Positions 35,524-48,638 are shown, numbered from the stretch's first letter. The stretch is DNA of 64,000 nt from Moniliophthora roreri (GCA_001466705.2 LATX02000189.1:1302001-1366000); one strand, 5' to 3'. Notes: generated by a model from the sequence alone, not told the origin. Made by a program: numbers and translations.

Positions 35524-36991
35524 ATGGCTGAGGATTTATCCTCTTGCAAAGCACTGTCTCCCGCTCAAAAATATCTGTTGAAGAGAGGTATCTGCCCAAA
35601 AACTCTCTGCTCTCAGTCCTAACGTCTCAGCCAGGCAATATAACCACTGCATCTGATCTCGTTTTCACTCCAATTGCAGACATAGCCCGCAAGTGTCGTG
35701 TTTCCCCCTTGGAAATCAAAGGAATCCTGGATACATTTTACCGGTCAAGGCCAATACAACCCCAAACCCTGACACAATGTTTCGAAGCGAGTCAACAAGG
35801 AGTTTGTACCTCGGGAGATCAGTTTTTGGACGATGCACTGGGAGGTGGTTTGCGGTCTAAGATGATATGGGAAGTGGTTGGAGAAAGGTGAGTATAAGGT
35901 GACTACACCTGGCACAAATATCACTCTGAACTCTTTCCAGTGCTGCAGGTAAAACCCAGCTAGCTCTGCAGTTGTCTTTACTTGTTCAGCTCCCAGAGGA
36001 AGAAAAGGGACTTTCGGGTTCATCATGCTACATGGTCACTTCCGCTCAGCTTCCAACCGAACGCCTCCTGCAAATTTCAGAAAACCATCCATTACTCGGC
36101 CCCTCGTACGGCCTTGACAATGTTCACACCATGGCAACTCCTACCATCCCGGCACTTATTAATGCGCTAGAGCATACCCTCCCTAGATTCATAGAGGAAA
36201 AGCAGAGACAGTATCGCCACGATTCCACCACAAAGGAAGTCAGGCTTGTCGTCATCGACGCTCTGGGTGAGCTTTTTCATACCTCGGACAAGACGTCGAC
36301 CAGCACATTGGTTGAACGGTCAAGGAACATCACAGAAATATCACATCACCTTCACACTTTGGCCAATGTCTATAACCTGATCATTCTAGTATTGAATGAG
36401 GTGATCGACGCCTTTGAACGTGATCCTGGTCCCGAGGGTATACAGAACCTCGGCTTGCCTTACGCGGAGCAATCGAGGTGGTTTAGCAGACCGCCATCCG
36501 AGTTTAGGAAGGAAGCGAGCTTGGGTCTTGTCTGGGCTAATCAAGTCAATACCCGCATCATGTTATCTAGGACGGGGAGGAGACGATACGTCGATGATGG
36601 CGTTCTAAAACGTAGGAGGCTGTTGCAGAATTTCGCGTCACATAGTCGAGCCGCCAGCTCTAACGATGACAACTTGACACTCATACGAAGACTTTCCGTG
36701 ATATTTAGCTCCGTCAGTGCTCCTGTTTCTTTGGACTACATCGTCACCACCTCAGGCATATGGATTCTGCCGAACTCGGACCCTGCTCTGGAGACGGCCA
36801 TCACATTACCACAGCCAATAGCCCCAGACCTCCCCGGTGCCACTCAGCTTGTCCCACTGGATATAGGCGCCGTGGAAGAGAGCAATGCGGTGAACGTACC
36901 GTCCTCCAATAAGGTTGACGATGAGGAATGGGATGAGTTCTGGAATTCGGACGAGTTTACAGCAGAAATGTACTACAGCGTTGAATCGTAA
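35524..36991 (+). CDS. RAD57: RAD57/XRCC3-like DNA recombination ATPase
   Basis: Exons 35524-35587, 35635-35887 and 35941-36991 give 455 residues, the length of RAD57. The first intron was placed by its TCCTAAC branch site and the in-frame join KRG|NITTASDLV. The domain order is an N-terminal helix-hairpin part (ASDLVFTPIADIARKCRVSP), the RecA core with Walker A GESAAGKTQLALQL near residue 104, and Walker B RLVVIDALGELF near 207. The end is acidic (DDEEWDEFWNSDEF). RAD57 pairs with RAD55 to stabilise RAD51 filaments in homologous recombination. XRCC3 is the animal equivalent, so either name could apply. Confidence 0.87.
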
Positions 36992-37067
36992 TTGTGATAA
37001 AGAATCTATGCTATACTAATGAGGGATTATGCTCGTAAGGTTTAGAAATACAGTGTGTCGAATTTAT

Positions 37068-38015
37068 TCATATCGGTATGTTGTTCCAAGTTTCTGATTC
37101 CTTGGTCTGAGTGAGTTCCCCTTCACGACTACCACTGCTACCTCCTGTATGTCCAGCTGACGTCAATGTCATCATCGGCCTGCTTGAGGTTGTTGTTGGT
37201 GTGACCTGCCCTGCCGATGGCTTGTATCGAATAGTTCGTGTGGGTGAAGGAGGTGCTTCTGGGACTCTGTAAGACCGTTTGTGGGATAGTGGTGCTTGTG
37301 GCGGGACCTGGAGCGTCTGCACAGTGGGTATCCGGGCTTCGTCATATCCGGTCCAATCCACCATCCCAAAGGTAGCACCAATCATGCCTACGCAGGGATG
37401 TCAAATTTGAGAAGTGAATACGACGCTGAACACGTACAACAAGAAACGGCAAGCCACGAGAGAGCTAGCACAAATTTTGACAACCCGCAGGTCTTCGTTA
37501 TAGCGCTGAAGTCTCGACACAATCCTCCGTCGTGGATGCGAGCAGTAAGAATGATAGCGGTCGCTGACCCAGAAAAGAAGATCAGAATACTCGATTAGCA
37601 AAGGTCGCAAACATACCCAGACTCCAGGTTCCGCAGCAGGTGAAAATCCACAGATCTCCAGCCCGGACTTTGGCATATTGCCTCTCCGGTCGAACATTGA
37701 AATTCCGTATGCAGTAGAGTAAGTACATAACGAGTGACAGTGCGGCACATAATTCCGTCGAAATGGCGCTGACCAAGAATACTTGTCTTTCGTTAGACTC
37801 AAGCTGAAATGAGGATATTGCGGAACTTACGTTCACCGCTACCAAGTGCGATGGATATGCATAGAGAGACGGGAACAAAGAAATGTAAGACGAAAAGGAC
37901 AGCTAAAAGAGAATTAGTACTAATACGACGTGCACGTAAAGGACGACTTACTGAGCATGGACCAGCGAATGATAATGAAAAGATGACCAGAAGAACAAAG
38001 TTGAAGGGAAGACAT
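37068..38015 (-). CDS. Four-helix membrane protein, MARVEL-like
   Basis: The start at 38015 gives MSSLQLCSSGHLFIIIRWSM, followed by a second hydrophobic stretch (LFVLHFFVPVSLCISIALGS). Then come LVSAISTELCAALSLVMYLL and CCGTWSLATAIILTARIHDG, and KFVLALSWLAVSCCMIGATF. The WSL...A-IL and C-xx-F...SWL pattern suggests a MARVEL-type domain, known in eisosome and septate membrane proteins. A Pro/Thr/Ser-rich cytosolic tail follows (VPEAPPSPTRTIRYKPSAGQ). Intron joins were set by phase: the second intron ends at GACAAG and the fourth at TGCGTAG. Function is not assigned. Confidence 0.7.
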
Positions 38016-38611
38016 GATCGTTGAGGTTCTTTCAAGAACAACACGCAAGAGTGTGAAGTTAATAGGTGGAACAGGTGGAGATTTCCTAGACCCAGGACTG
38101 GTTTAAATACCCTTCAATCGAACCTAGGTGGGGGGCCAGCCTGAAAACAAAGATCTCATTGTGCCACTTTCCGCATTTGGTCATGTTCGGTTATTGACAT
38201 ACATATTAGCACAATTGAAAGCTAGATTCAAGTAATCATTGTCCTCTGAGTAAATGGTTGGATGGCAGTCAAGCACATATTCTTTCTTATCGATATAGGG
38301 GATTAAAAGTCTCAGCAGACTCCATTGCTGTTACTGGATGAATCATCATATATCTAGGGTCTGGGGCACTCGTCAGTAATTGTCATACATTGATTCGGAA
38401 AGAAAGAACGTTAACATATTAAGATACAGGGGTGAAAGATGCAAACGATACGACGACGAGAACCTTCCAAAATTTGGTCGATTCACGTCGCGAGAAGAAC
38501 ACGGCTATTCCCAATAGGATATAATATGAAACCACACCCAAACTGTCTTCGAGCAGCTCTAGAGTCCATGAAGATACAAATCCGAATCAAGGTGCTTTCA
38601 TTTCGTTTCAA
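38016..38611. other. Intergenic between membrane protein and ATG8
   Basis: No gene is supported. It holds the promoter of the MARVEL-like gene and the 3' flank of ATG8. Confidence 0.4.
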
Positions 38612-39240
<629 letters not shown>

Positions 39241-39568
39241 GACGATAGAATCAGAAATGAATCAAGTAGATAGACGAGTTGGTGACTGAGATGGAGATGG
39301 CTGGAGGGTCGTGGTGGTGGTTCAAGTGACGATCGGTACGTTGCAGCGTGGTACTACGGCTGTATAAGATTACTAATCAATCAACGACTCATTTCAAGTC
39401 ATCAATAAGAGCACTGCGTGAGTCTCCCCTAATTCTGGCAGCTTTACATCTCAAGCTTACCAACGACGTCGGCGCCGAAATAGCATTTCAAGTACAATAA
39501 ATACGTCAATAAGATGAGGAACAGGTAATATACATGCACTCGGAGGAGTCCATAAATGTGTTTCCTGG
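39241..39568. other. Intergenic, ATG8 promoter
   Basis: ATG8 starts at 39240 on the minus strand, and the Band 7 gene ends at 39569. No further gene is seen. Confidence 0.4.
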
Positions 39569-41663
39569 CTACTGCTTGTCGGCTGCCCCCATTCCTGATG
39601 CCATCCCTATCGCCAGCGCATTTCCCATCTGAGCTCCCAGACCTTCCGTAGGAACGAAGATAGTCTTCGAGCCGTAAGCTTCGACTTTGCTGACCTCCAA
39701 ACGCCGTAGCTGCATCTCCCGAGCGAACTGATCAACTATACCTTGATCGGCTCTGGCTTTGATGCGAATCGCTTCGGCTTCAGCCTCAGCAGCGAGTTTC
39801 GTGGCCTCAGCTTGGGCTTCGGCTTCAATCCGTACTCGTTGCGCTTGAGCTTTCGCGTTGGTTATAATTTGATAAGCCTCGGCATCGGCTTGTGTGTTTC
39901 GTGCCTGCACTTTGATACGAGCAACAGACAAAGCACCTTCCTCCTGTTTCACCTTATTGCTGTTCTCCCTGTCGACGTTCTGAAAGCAAAATTAAGTACG
40001 AAAGAGTTTGAGCGAAAGAATCACGTACAGCTGCTTCAACTTGAGCTTGGAGCGCACGAGTTGTGAGCTTATCCATAGTCGAGGCGATTTCACCCTTGAA
40101 CTGCCGGTCGATGACAGCTTCAAGTGCTATCAGTATAGCAATTCTTTTGGTATACAGTGATAGGCTCACCAAGGTCTTTGAGCACGATGCCGTACTCGAG
40201 GGCGGCGTCATGCATCTCATCCATAGCGCGAGTTCGAAGAGCATCAAGGAAAGCAGATGAAGGATCACTGCCATCCTCCATGTTATCTGGTCCCAGCGAA
40301 CGTTGCTTGACCTAGGGGGGAGTGAAATAAACATAAACTGGTACACGCCTTGACTCACCATAGCAGAGTAATCGAGATGGGCAACAATCTGCGTGAGTAT
40401 TGATTGAGTCTTATCACGAAGAGCTTCATATGGCGTGCTGTAGCCACTGCAGAAATGGGAAGTTAAGTGATTTGGCTGTTGAATGAATGGAATTTTATTC
40501 ACTGTTGAGCCAATTTCAGAGGCTCGGTGAGCTGCCATTTGAGATAGATCGTCAAGCTGACGGGTACTTGGTCTCTTGTAAAGCTGAAGGCGAGATGTCA
40601 TCTATGCCTCAGCAACCTATGTAGGTGGCACTCACATGTCTTTGGTGGGCATCTCCAGCTGGTTCTCACCGAGGGTGTACAATCCTCGGAGGGTCACGCT
40701 GGGGTTCGTGATAACGGATTGACCAGCACCTAGTAATTCCAAGTCATCTCCGCGTTGTAGGATTGCACAGTTATTGGCAGGGATGTTCAAGCTGAAAAAG
40801 GCATCAATGGACGGATTGGTGACAGGTCGAGAAGCCTACAAAGTCGCCACAACATAGTCGCGTTCTTCTCGCGAATTGACTCGACTTTTCATCTTTACTT
40901 CGTGAGTCCAGCCTAAAATAGATCCCGTGACTTTATCTTTGACTGCGGTGGGTAAATGGGTCTGATCCACGATGGACAGAACATCGTATGTGCCTTCAAC
41001 TGCGAACGCAACGAATCCGGCGTTCCTAATAACGAAAATGCGGTTTTGCGGATCTGAGACAACGGCAACTTGATTCTGGGATACTTGAACCACGGTAAGA
41101 CCTTGGAATTCAATAACAGTATCCGACACTAGGAAGATTGATCAGAATTGCTTCAAGTTGATGGTGATTGTGCAAAGAGACCGGAACGTACCTCCTTTCG
41201 TCCCGCACCATTTCCTCGCCCACCAATTTCTCCAAGGGTATCCTGGGTATCTTCCGGGTCGCGTCAAGATCTTGGGCGAGCCTCCATGATTGATCAAACC
41301 CAGTTGACCTGGGGTAATCTCGACACCTGTCCAGTTGACCGGCGTCTTCTTGGACAAGACGGGAACTCTGTCCGACTAAGGGAATGTTAGGAGACAAACT
41401 GACAGTTGTTTTCAAGGCGTTCTTACCCGCAACAGTTGCTTATCCAGTTTCTGAAGTGCTTCTACCAGACCATTCTTCCCAATTGGAATGAAGAACGGTC
41501 TTTCGTCCAAAGTATAGTCGGAGCTGACGAATTCGGTCGAGGTTGCCTTACGTTTTCCAACACCCTTCTGTGCTGGGCTTGACCCATGGGACTTGGTAGG
41601 TTCGCTGACTAGAGAGAAGTCGCGGTCCCCAACGACTGTGCTACCTTCTGCGACGCTGGACAT
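39569..41663 (-). CDS. Band 7 / SPFH domain protein (flotillin-like)
   Basis: The start at 41663 gives MSSVAEGSTVVGDRDFSLVS, then RPFFIPIGKNGLVEALQKLD and VPVLSKKTPVNWTGVEITPG, QLGLINHGGSPKILTRPGRY. The SPFH part includes FQGLTVVQVSQNQVAVVSDP, DVLSIVDQTHLPTAV, LQRGDDLELLGAGQSVITNP and VTLRGLYTLGENQLEMPTKD. The C-terminal half is a coiled coil of Ala/Glu/Arg heptads (TNAKAQAQRVRIEAEAQAEA), ending VEAYGSKTIFVPTEGLGAQM. Band 7 proteins form membrane-linked scaffolds in plasma membrane or mitochondria. No clear transmembrane helix is present; a peripheral scaffold is the best inference. Confidence 0.82.
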
Positions 41664-41939
41664 GAGAGAAATTCTTGTGATTGTGAAAAGGTATTATGGT
41701 CCGGGTCGAGACATTTATAGATCACTGGAAACACTGCCTTTTACAGGAATGTTGGACATGAGACCAGAGAACCCGCTGAACACTTGGCAGGCCAGAGCTG
41801 TTGACCCTCACGACAGACGATTAAAGTACTTAGTCAAACATCGGGGCAGAGTTGATCGGTTGTAGTGGCTGTGCCCGTGTCTGCCACGTTTGCGCACAGA
41901 CCCATCGTTCAAGTTGCCCCGACGTTGCCTATCCTCAAA

Positions 41940-44900
41940 ATGCTACTGCCATGGGTACTGTTGCTTTCCCTGGCTTCAGTAGCATCCTCTTCAGTCGATA
42001 ATGATACCCTCTTCTGGGGGCCTTACCGCCCCAATCTATATTTCGGTCTGCGACCTCGGATTCCTCAGTCTCTGATGACGGGTCTTATGTGGTTTGGTAC
42101 CCATGACTATGCATCTATTGCTCGTATGCGGTCACTTAACCAAGTCTTGTCTGAAGAATTCGCTGAATTTTTGATACAGGCACACGTCACGCTTGTGAAC
42201 AAGGTGATGAACTGAAATCATATACCTGGACCCAGTTCGATCCAAGAGAGGGGGGTGTTCAGGTTATCAAGGACGCGTTAAACAATGTCGAGCTCACAAC
42301 CGAATTCTTGAAGCAACCTGGTGGTGACCACGGTGGTAGCTGGGCTGCCAGAATAAAAGGAAAACCACTCGACCCTGGTCAGATCGTGCTGCAACCACTT
42401 CCGCATCTACTTCTAACATATATTCTCGTTTAGCACTGCCGTCGAGGGTCTCTACGATATTCTACTTTGGTTTGGAAGGGCTTGGAGGGATGGACATGGA
42501 AACGGATGAAGATGAAGATGTGAGTGAACTTGTGTTCCGTGTCGAGCAACGATTGACAATCGCGTTTAGGGTATAGAAGGCGAAGTCAAGTTCACTGGTT
42601 CCACCCCTGAATTGGACGACTTTGTAGTGAGGGTTGTTGATGGTGCGTGTGTTTTCTTTCTTCCATTCAATGCTGTTGCTAAACTTGTCATATCAGGACC
42701 CAACAACGTAGCCGTGACCCAAGGTCGCCATTCCGATATTTTTGAAAAGCGTATCGGGAAGACACATTTCCTAGGAGTCACAGTACCGCCCGGTAGTATT
42801 TGGAAAGCAAAAGGTGTTGTATTTACTCCATATACCCTAAAGTTCGCCAAATGAATGCGGTGCCCCAGATTTCATATTACAAGCGATCGTCCAACGTGCA
42901 CAGGGCATCATTGAACCTTATAGAGATCCAGCAGTTGGCGCTCCCGACCCTTCCTTCATCCTGCAACTTCCGGATGAAATATACACTGGTAGCAATCTCC
43001 ATGCAGTGCAAAAGCTGTTTGACGGCGAGTTCCAATTCGATGTTTACTTCGAGAGCGCTTCTGCTAAGCAAAAACTCAGTTGTAAGTGTTTCTACGGTTG
43101 TTTATCTGTCTATTTTCTCATATCAGCAGCCTCTGTGGTGACGCAAGGAATCACGAGGTTGACCGAATCATTTGACCAGCGTTTCAAGGCGCTATTTCCG
43201 AACCATGAAGACTATGCTACGACAAAGAAAGGCGCTCTTGAGAGGTTCTCTCAAGCTATCACCTCAAATCTGATGGGAGGTGTGGGCTACTTCTACGGCA
43301 ACTCCATTGTGAACAAGAAGTTCTCGTATGAATGGGACGAAGAAGAGGATGCGGCTCAAACCTCCGGCGACGGAGGCGAGGAAAATGGAGGTGCAAAGCT
43401 TACCGAACCCAAGGAGCTTTTGACAGCGACCCCTAGTCGGAGCTTCTTCCCTCGAGGATTCTACTGGTATCTTCTCCTCGAAGCTTGATGTATCCCCAGC
43501 ATTGACACGCGTTCAGGGACGAGGGATTCCATCTACTACATATTGGCGCCTGGGACAATGACTTCAGGTCTGAGGATCATAACCAACGTTTTGTCTCGCT
43601 ATTGACTAATTGGCAGTGTTGAGATTCTCAAGAACTGGATTGGTCTTATTGACGAGGACGGTTGGGTTGCTCGGGAACAAATACTAGGGGAGGAAGCACG
43701 TTCGAAAGTGGGTCTGGTGTACTGGTTTCATGCAATGAATCTTGACAACTTGAATCAATTAGGTTCCTGCCGAGTTCCTCACTCAGGTGCCCAACTATGC
43801 CAACCCGCCAACTTTGACAATCGCCGTCACCGCCTTGATATCCAGGGTAAAAGCCGCATCTACTGGGCTGTCCGACCAGGATCTCGGCATGGACTTTGGA
43901 ATGGGCGGAACACAAGTGCCACTCTCCGGTAGGAACGTTCTCGCTGGTGGCTCCACGAACCAGTATTTGGACCCGGAGACTGCCCTGTCTTTCCTAAAGT
44001 CCATTTATAATCCTCTCAAACGCCATTACGATTGGTTCCGCCGCACTCAACGCGGACAAATCAAGCAGTACAGTAGAAAGGCGCGCTCTAGGAGTGAAGC
44101 CTACCGTTGGAGAGGGCGGTCAGAATCACATGTTTTGACTAGCGGAATGGATGATTACCCTCGCGGCCCTCCTCATCCCGGAGAATTGCACCTAGACCTG
44201 ATTTCCTGGATGGCGTTTTTTTCGAGGACTATGAGGGAGATCTCGTCTTTCGTCGGAGAGTCTGATGATGCAATGTCTTATGCAGAAATCGAGAAGGCAA
44301 TATTGGACAATATTGAAGGTTAGCTGGTGTTATATCGCATGAGCCAAGCTGACCCCCATTCATGCCTAGACCTTCACTGGAATGAGGAACAGCAAATGTA
44401 TTGTGATGTGAACGTGGACAATGATGGTGCGTTTTCACGTACTTATGATTTGCAAACAGTTACCAATCGCTGACCGTATCCGTAGACGAGTCGTACCATG
44501 TTTGCCACAAAGGCTATCTATCCCTATTCCCATTCATGCTTTCTCTGCTACCTCCGGATTCACCCCATCTTGGCGCAATACTTGACCTGGTCCGCGATCC
44601 TGACCATCTCTGGTCTCCGTACGGTCTGCGTAGTTTGTCCGCCAGCCACCCGGAGTATGGACAAGGCGAAGATTACTGGAAAGGTCCAATCTGGATTCAA
44701 ATGAATTACCTCGCGCTCGGTGCTTTGCACGACAAATACATGCAGGAGGAGGGTCCATACCAGGAGAAGGCGAAGGAAATCTACACAGAGCTGAGAAAAA
44801 ATATCATCGGCAACGTCTTCAAGGAATATGAAAGGACAGGGTATGTATGGGAACAGTACGATCCTAACAATGGCGAAGGACGAAGAAGGTGCTTTTTTTA

Positions 44901-45060
44901 TTTGTTCGCATGCAAGCAACTCCGAATTGATTACTTGTTCCTTCAGTCATCCGTTCACTGGCTGGACTTCGTTAGTAACGTTGAGTAAGTGTTCTTGTTC
45001 CATGTCCATCAGCAGTTTCGCTAACAAGTTTGACTGCTAGTCATCTCGGAGAAGTATTAG
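41940..45060 (+). CDS. CWH41: Mannosyl-oligosaccharide glucosidase I (GH63)
   Basis: A multi-exon gene. The start [20 protein letters not shown] is an ER signal or anchor, then [29 protein letters not shown]. Later blocks are [58 protein letters not shown] and [20 protein letters not shown]. The catalytic half has [20 protein letters not shown] and [40 protein letters not shown]. The end is [24 protein letters not shown]-stop, joined across two short introns. This enzyme removes the outermost glucose from the N-glycan precursor in the ER and starts glycoprotein quality control. Confidence 0.92.
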
Positions 45061-46198
45061 AACTATTACATAAGTGATACCGATGTACCTACTACGGTAG
45101 TGACTATTTAAGCTCATTTAAGAGGTATGACTCAGGTGAAAAGCCATCCCTGTTCCTTCCCTACTTCGGTTACGAGCTGTGAACTCAGTTTCTCCATGAC
45201 CCAACTAGCTCTTGACTAGCTCAAGTCGGAGAGCATCAGGTCGCAGTGTAATCGTCGCGTACATTTTAAAGGCTGCAAGTTCGACCTCGCGGTGGGTTAT
45301 CTAAAGCGATTTACCCATAAGGACCCTTCCTAGCCCAGTTCAGCATGGGATCAATATTCCTCAAGAAGCTCCACCATATTCTTGAAGGCATGTCTAGTAA
45401 GTACAAGCAATCTCGTGCCCGTTTAACATACTAGAAGATTTTCCAGATTTCAATAGACGGCCCGGACAGCACGAGGATTTTCGCGAGACTTGGACCGAGC
45501 ATGAAGCGCTAATTTTCCTCAACAAACGTTCTATCAATTAGTCCGACGGTGCCATGACCTTGGCTACTTGATTCTGGATGAATGCGATTTCAATTGAATA
45601 CCCAAGGTTAGTGCGCAATGCGTTGCTGCTTCGATAGGGCTGAAGCGTAGAATTTTGCTTGCTTTGTGTGGAAGCTCGCCAGAGGTTCACTTCACGACCT
45701 GTTGAGGAAGTGTATTTACTCAAAAGCAGCTCTATGTTTACCATCGCAACGGTCGTTTGATTTATGGTGCGGTGATCATTTGGAGTACCTTCGCGACAAC
45801 TAATCAGAAGGTCATCCCCAATCAAGAGACCCGAGAGTGACATCCCCTGCCACCCCACCTGCAAGTTGGTCCTGATGCAGTTGCATCACGCTCAACAGTC
45901 TCTTATAACGCCAAATTTTCTGCTGATTGTTTGCGGTCCGCATTATCGTGCCCCATTACAATTCTCACATTCGCTTCACGCATCATTGAAATTCAGTCTT
46001 ACGGGTGAACTTGATACTTCTTCATCACCAGTTCACCCGAAGGCCATATGCTACTGCTCACGACACCAGGACGCAGTCGTAAACCTTTCTACATGTGCTC
46101 CAAATGTGCTCTCAAGTAGGCGGACCGCCTAGTCTGGTTACGACGGTGATTTTTCCGTCGAATAATTGTCGCCAATAATGCTCGATACTGGTTCGACC
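45061..46198. other. Intergenic between GH63 and secreted protease
   Basis: Apart from the possible small gene at 45345-45541, nothing is supported. A minus-strand frame at 45864-45538 is open for 108 codons with no domain. Confidence 0.35.
45345..45541 (+). CDS. Possible small spliced protein, 48 residues
   Basis: The ATG at 45345 opens MGSIFLKKLHHILEGMS. A textbook donor (GTAAGT) at 45397 and acceptor (TTTTCCAG) at 45446 remove 50 bases and keep the frame to a stop at 45539-45541, adding NFNRRPGQHEDFRETWTEHE. The intron has the same length and borders as the real introns around it. No domain or homologue is known to me. Chance occurrence is possible in a 1.1 kb gap. Confidence 0.35.
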
Positions 46199-46206
46199 TA
46201 TAAAAG
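46199..46206 (+). promoter_or_regulatory. TATA box of the secreted metalloprotease gene
   Basis: TATAAAAG lies 30 bases before the start codon at 46236. This is a strong TATA match, which is unusual for this window. Confidence 0.55.
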
Positions 46207-46235
46207 CATGTCACTCGTCCATATCTCTTCAAACC

Positions 46236-47350
46236 ATGGTTTTCATCTCGGTCGCGATTGTGGTATTCGGAGTTGCCTTGGCACTCGCCCGTCCTACGCC
46301 AAATACAGCCTCAGAAACATGCAGTTTCACAGAATCACCCGAATATGCTCACCCCTACATCAACCACACTGACATCGTGTCGCTTTCTGGCCGCCAGACA
46401 ACTTGGAGCCCACCGTCCAACCTCGTCACGCCGCTCAACCAAGTATGGGAGCATGAAATGTCCACCTACGGCGACCCGCTCGGGTTCAAGAACTACGGGT
46501 ACGACCAAGTCATCGCCAACAACGGTAAAGTCAACTATTGTGTTCGTTGGGAGTCGTCTGGGACCGTGACCTCCGCCGATCGTGCCAACATCCAGACGGC
46601 GCTTAGGCGTTCGATCAACAAGTGGAACGACTGGCTCAAGGGTTTTGACGGTTGGCCTTATCAGACGCTCGATGTCAATGTAGTCGGATGGGCTGTGTCC
46701 GATAAAAGCAAGCTGCAGGGAGATGTGTCTGGTATTCAGATCTATACCAATAGAGATTCCGGGGGTGCTCCGGAATGTGATCCTGCCTGCGGGCGATTCT
46801 TCCACCAGGACAACAACTATAGCAGCTGCAAGGCTGGTGCTGCTCGCCACTATGGTGAGTACCGATGGTCGCAATACCAGATAATACCATATACTTATCC
46901 CGATTGTCTTCAGACATGAGCCTTTGGCTTACTGACGGATTTTCTGGTGGTGCTGGTGGCGACTGGGGACAAAGAGTGGGAAAGGAGTATTTCATCGGTG
47001 CCGTTAATCAGGATAACATCCACATTGTGTTGCACGAGATGGTGCATTCGATCCTTCATCGATGATCATCGGTTCATGCTAGCTAACCTTGTTTCAGGGA
47101 CATACCTTTGCGCTCGATGGTAATTCGTCATTTGAAGCCACATCGCTATCGTCTGACCATGTTATAGATTTCTATGATTGGACTCCTTCTGGCGTTACCA
47201 ACTTTATTATGCGAGCCGGTAGCTCGACTGTGATTACTGATTTTGATGGCTGGGTCAGTGCTTTCTTTTGGTTCCCCGATTTCTCTGACATCCCCGTCTT
47301 AGATGCTCCGTGACTGGTGGAGGCATTTGAAGAGCCGCTACGGCTTGTGA
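46236..47350 (+). CDS. Secreted zinc metalloprotease-like protein (HEMGH)
   Basis: Exons 46236-46856, 46914-47046, 47100-47250 and 47300-47350 (approximate ends) join in phase. The N-terminus is a signal peptide (MVFISVAIVVFGVALALARP). The mature part includes WEHEMSTYGDPLGFKNYGYD, FDGWPYQTLDVNVVGWAV and CDPACGRFFHQDNNYSSC. Splicing at ATG|GTGCAT restores the zinc motif HIVLHEMGHTFALDG (HExxH). Without splicing the frame reads HEMVHS and soon stops. The end is VIDFYDWTPSGVTNFIMRAG, ITDFDGWMLRDWWRHLKSRY. This resembles secreted fungal zincins seen in wood or litter decayers. Catalysis is inferred from the motif; the third ligand is not certain. Confidence 0.75.
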
Positions 47351-48470
47351 AGTTTACCATCCATACCCAGATCTCTGCATAGGGCGGCCGTGCTGTTTCA
47401 TTTACTGTTCAATATTTAATACATCTTTTCAGCATGGATACGATAATCTGAGGTCGCTACAAATTGTCCTCTTGAATCGTCTCTCCGTACACCAATGGAC
47501 CCGAGCGGTACTGTATCTTCTCAAGGAATTTGTCATTCATATATCTGTCATAATCCGGGCTCATCCCCCATATTTCACATCCTCATGTACTTACAAGTTT
47601 CCTATTTTCTTACTTCCTCAATCCCATACTTGTTTCATTCCTGTTTAATACTTTAGTTACAGTCCTTAGTATTTAAAGACCATGTATCTATCTTAGTACC
47701 TTAGTTGAATCAACTCCATTTTGTTCCCCTTTGTTTCTCTCTCTAATATCTCTCTCTCATAGCTCCCTTGCTCTTCGAGCCTCAAACCCCTGTTCTAAAG
47801 TCCTCAGAAGAGGACTGGACCCTTACTGTCTCACGGACCAGTCCAATCCTCACAATATCAAAGAAGCACAGATAAATTATGTTTCTTCCTGGATGTCCTT
47901 GAATAGCACTTTACAAGACCCCAGAATCCCCCTTTCCAGCTTCCTCCATAATGTTACAATCACTGGATTCAGTGAGTGCTCCCTATTGCATCCTGCCTTG
48001 ACTTGGCTGGGTGGTACATTCATGAACTCTGTGTTGGTCAACAGTTTCTAAGCACAAGAATCCATGGCCTGATAGCTGGCTGTCAGCGGGGCTATTGACA
48101 TGTGAGCTCTAATGTCATAAATTGGTGATTTGAGGGTAGAGGTGCCAACTGCTGGGCTAAAAACTGCTTGTTGCGGCCTAGAGAATGATTGAGGTGAGCT
48201 GAGGCATAGTCATAACCCAGTCTCTGATGTACCAATGAGGATTATAAACTTATCCAAGCATTCCTATAGCTCTAATACTCTTTTTCCACCCTTATGAATG
48301 TTGTGCAATCATTACACTTAATAAACATTAATTAGCTCCTTAGTAATTATTCCTGCATAATAGCAGCTTCAGATTTGGATTCAGAGACTCAAATAACAGC
48401 AGAAAACATCTTAAAATCTATAATACACTCTTATCTATGGCTGTTCAGGAATCTTCAAATAATCACCTAT
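47351..48470. other. Boundary into CpG-poor, gene-poor sequence
   Basis: The first 150-200 bases still contain CG dinucleotides; past about 47,560 they almost disappear. A frame at 47731-48051 is open for 106 codons but has no domain. A stretch near 47,700-47,730 (TTGAATCAACTCCA) resembles the inside of the LTR-like repeat at 51,776. Confidence 0.5.
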
Positions 48471-48638
48471 ATCATCAGCAAAAACCAGAAAGTGCTATAA
48501 CCTAGTTTCAGGGGGTTATAACCTGGTTTTGGCCTCATTGGTGGGGGTTATGACTGGTTATAAGGGTTATAATACCCTGCAGGTGGATTATAAACCCCGG
48601 AGAACTCATTATAGCACTATACAGTTTTTGCTGATGAT
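48471..48638. mobile_element. Small foldback (MITE-like) element, 168 bases
   Basis: The ends are 30-base imperfect inverted repeats: ATCATCAGCAAAAAC...AGTGCTATAA on the left (48471-48500) and its reverse complement on the right (48609-48638). They differ at only a few middle positions. The inside holds several GGTTATAA units. No frame is present. Target duplications are not clear. Confidence 0.6.

Noticed and set aside
38110..38140. Possible tRNA B box on the minus strand (GGTTCGATTG)
   Set aside because: No A box, no cloverleaf pairing and wrong consensus end.
39569..41663. Major vault protein-like shoulder in the Band 7 gene
   Set aside because: The fold is shared (SPFH), but the repeated vault domains are absent and the Ala/Glu-rich coiled coil fits Band 7 proteins better.
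45538..45864. 108-codon minus-strand frame after GH63
   Set aside because: No domain, no upstream promoter sign and overlap with a better small spliced candidate on the other strand.
46335..46874. 179-codon minus-strand frame opposite the secreted protease
   Set aside because: It is the antisense of a clear secreted protein with signal peptide and zinc motif.
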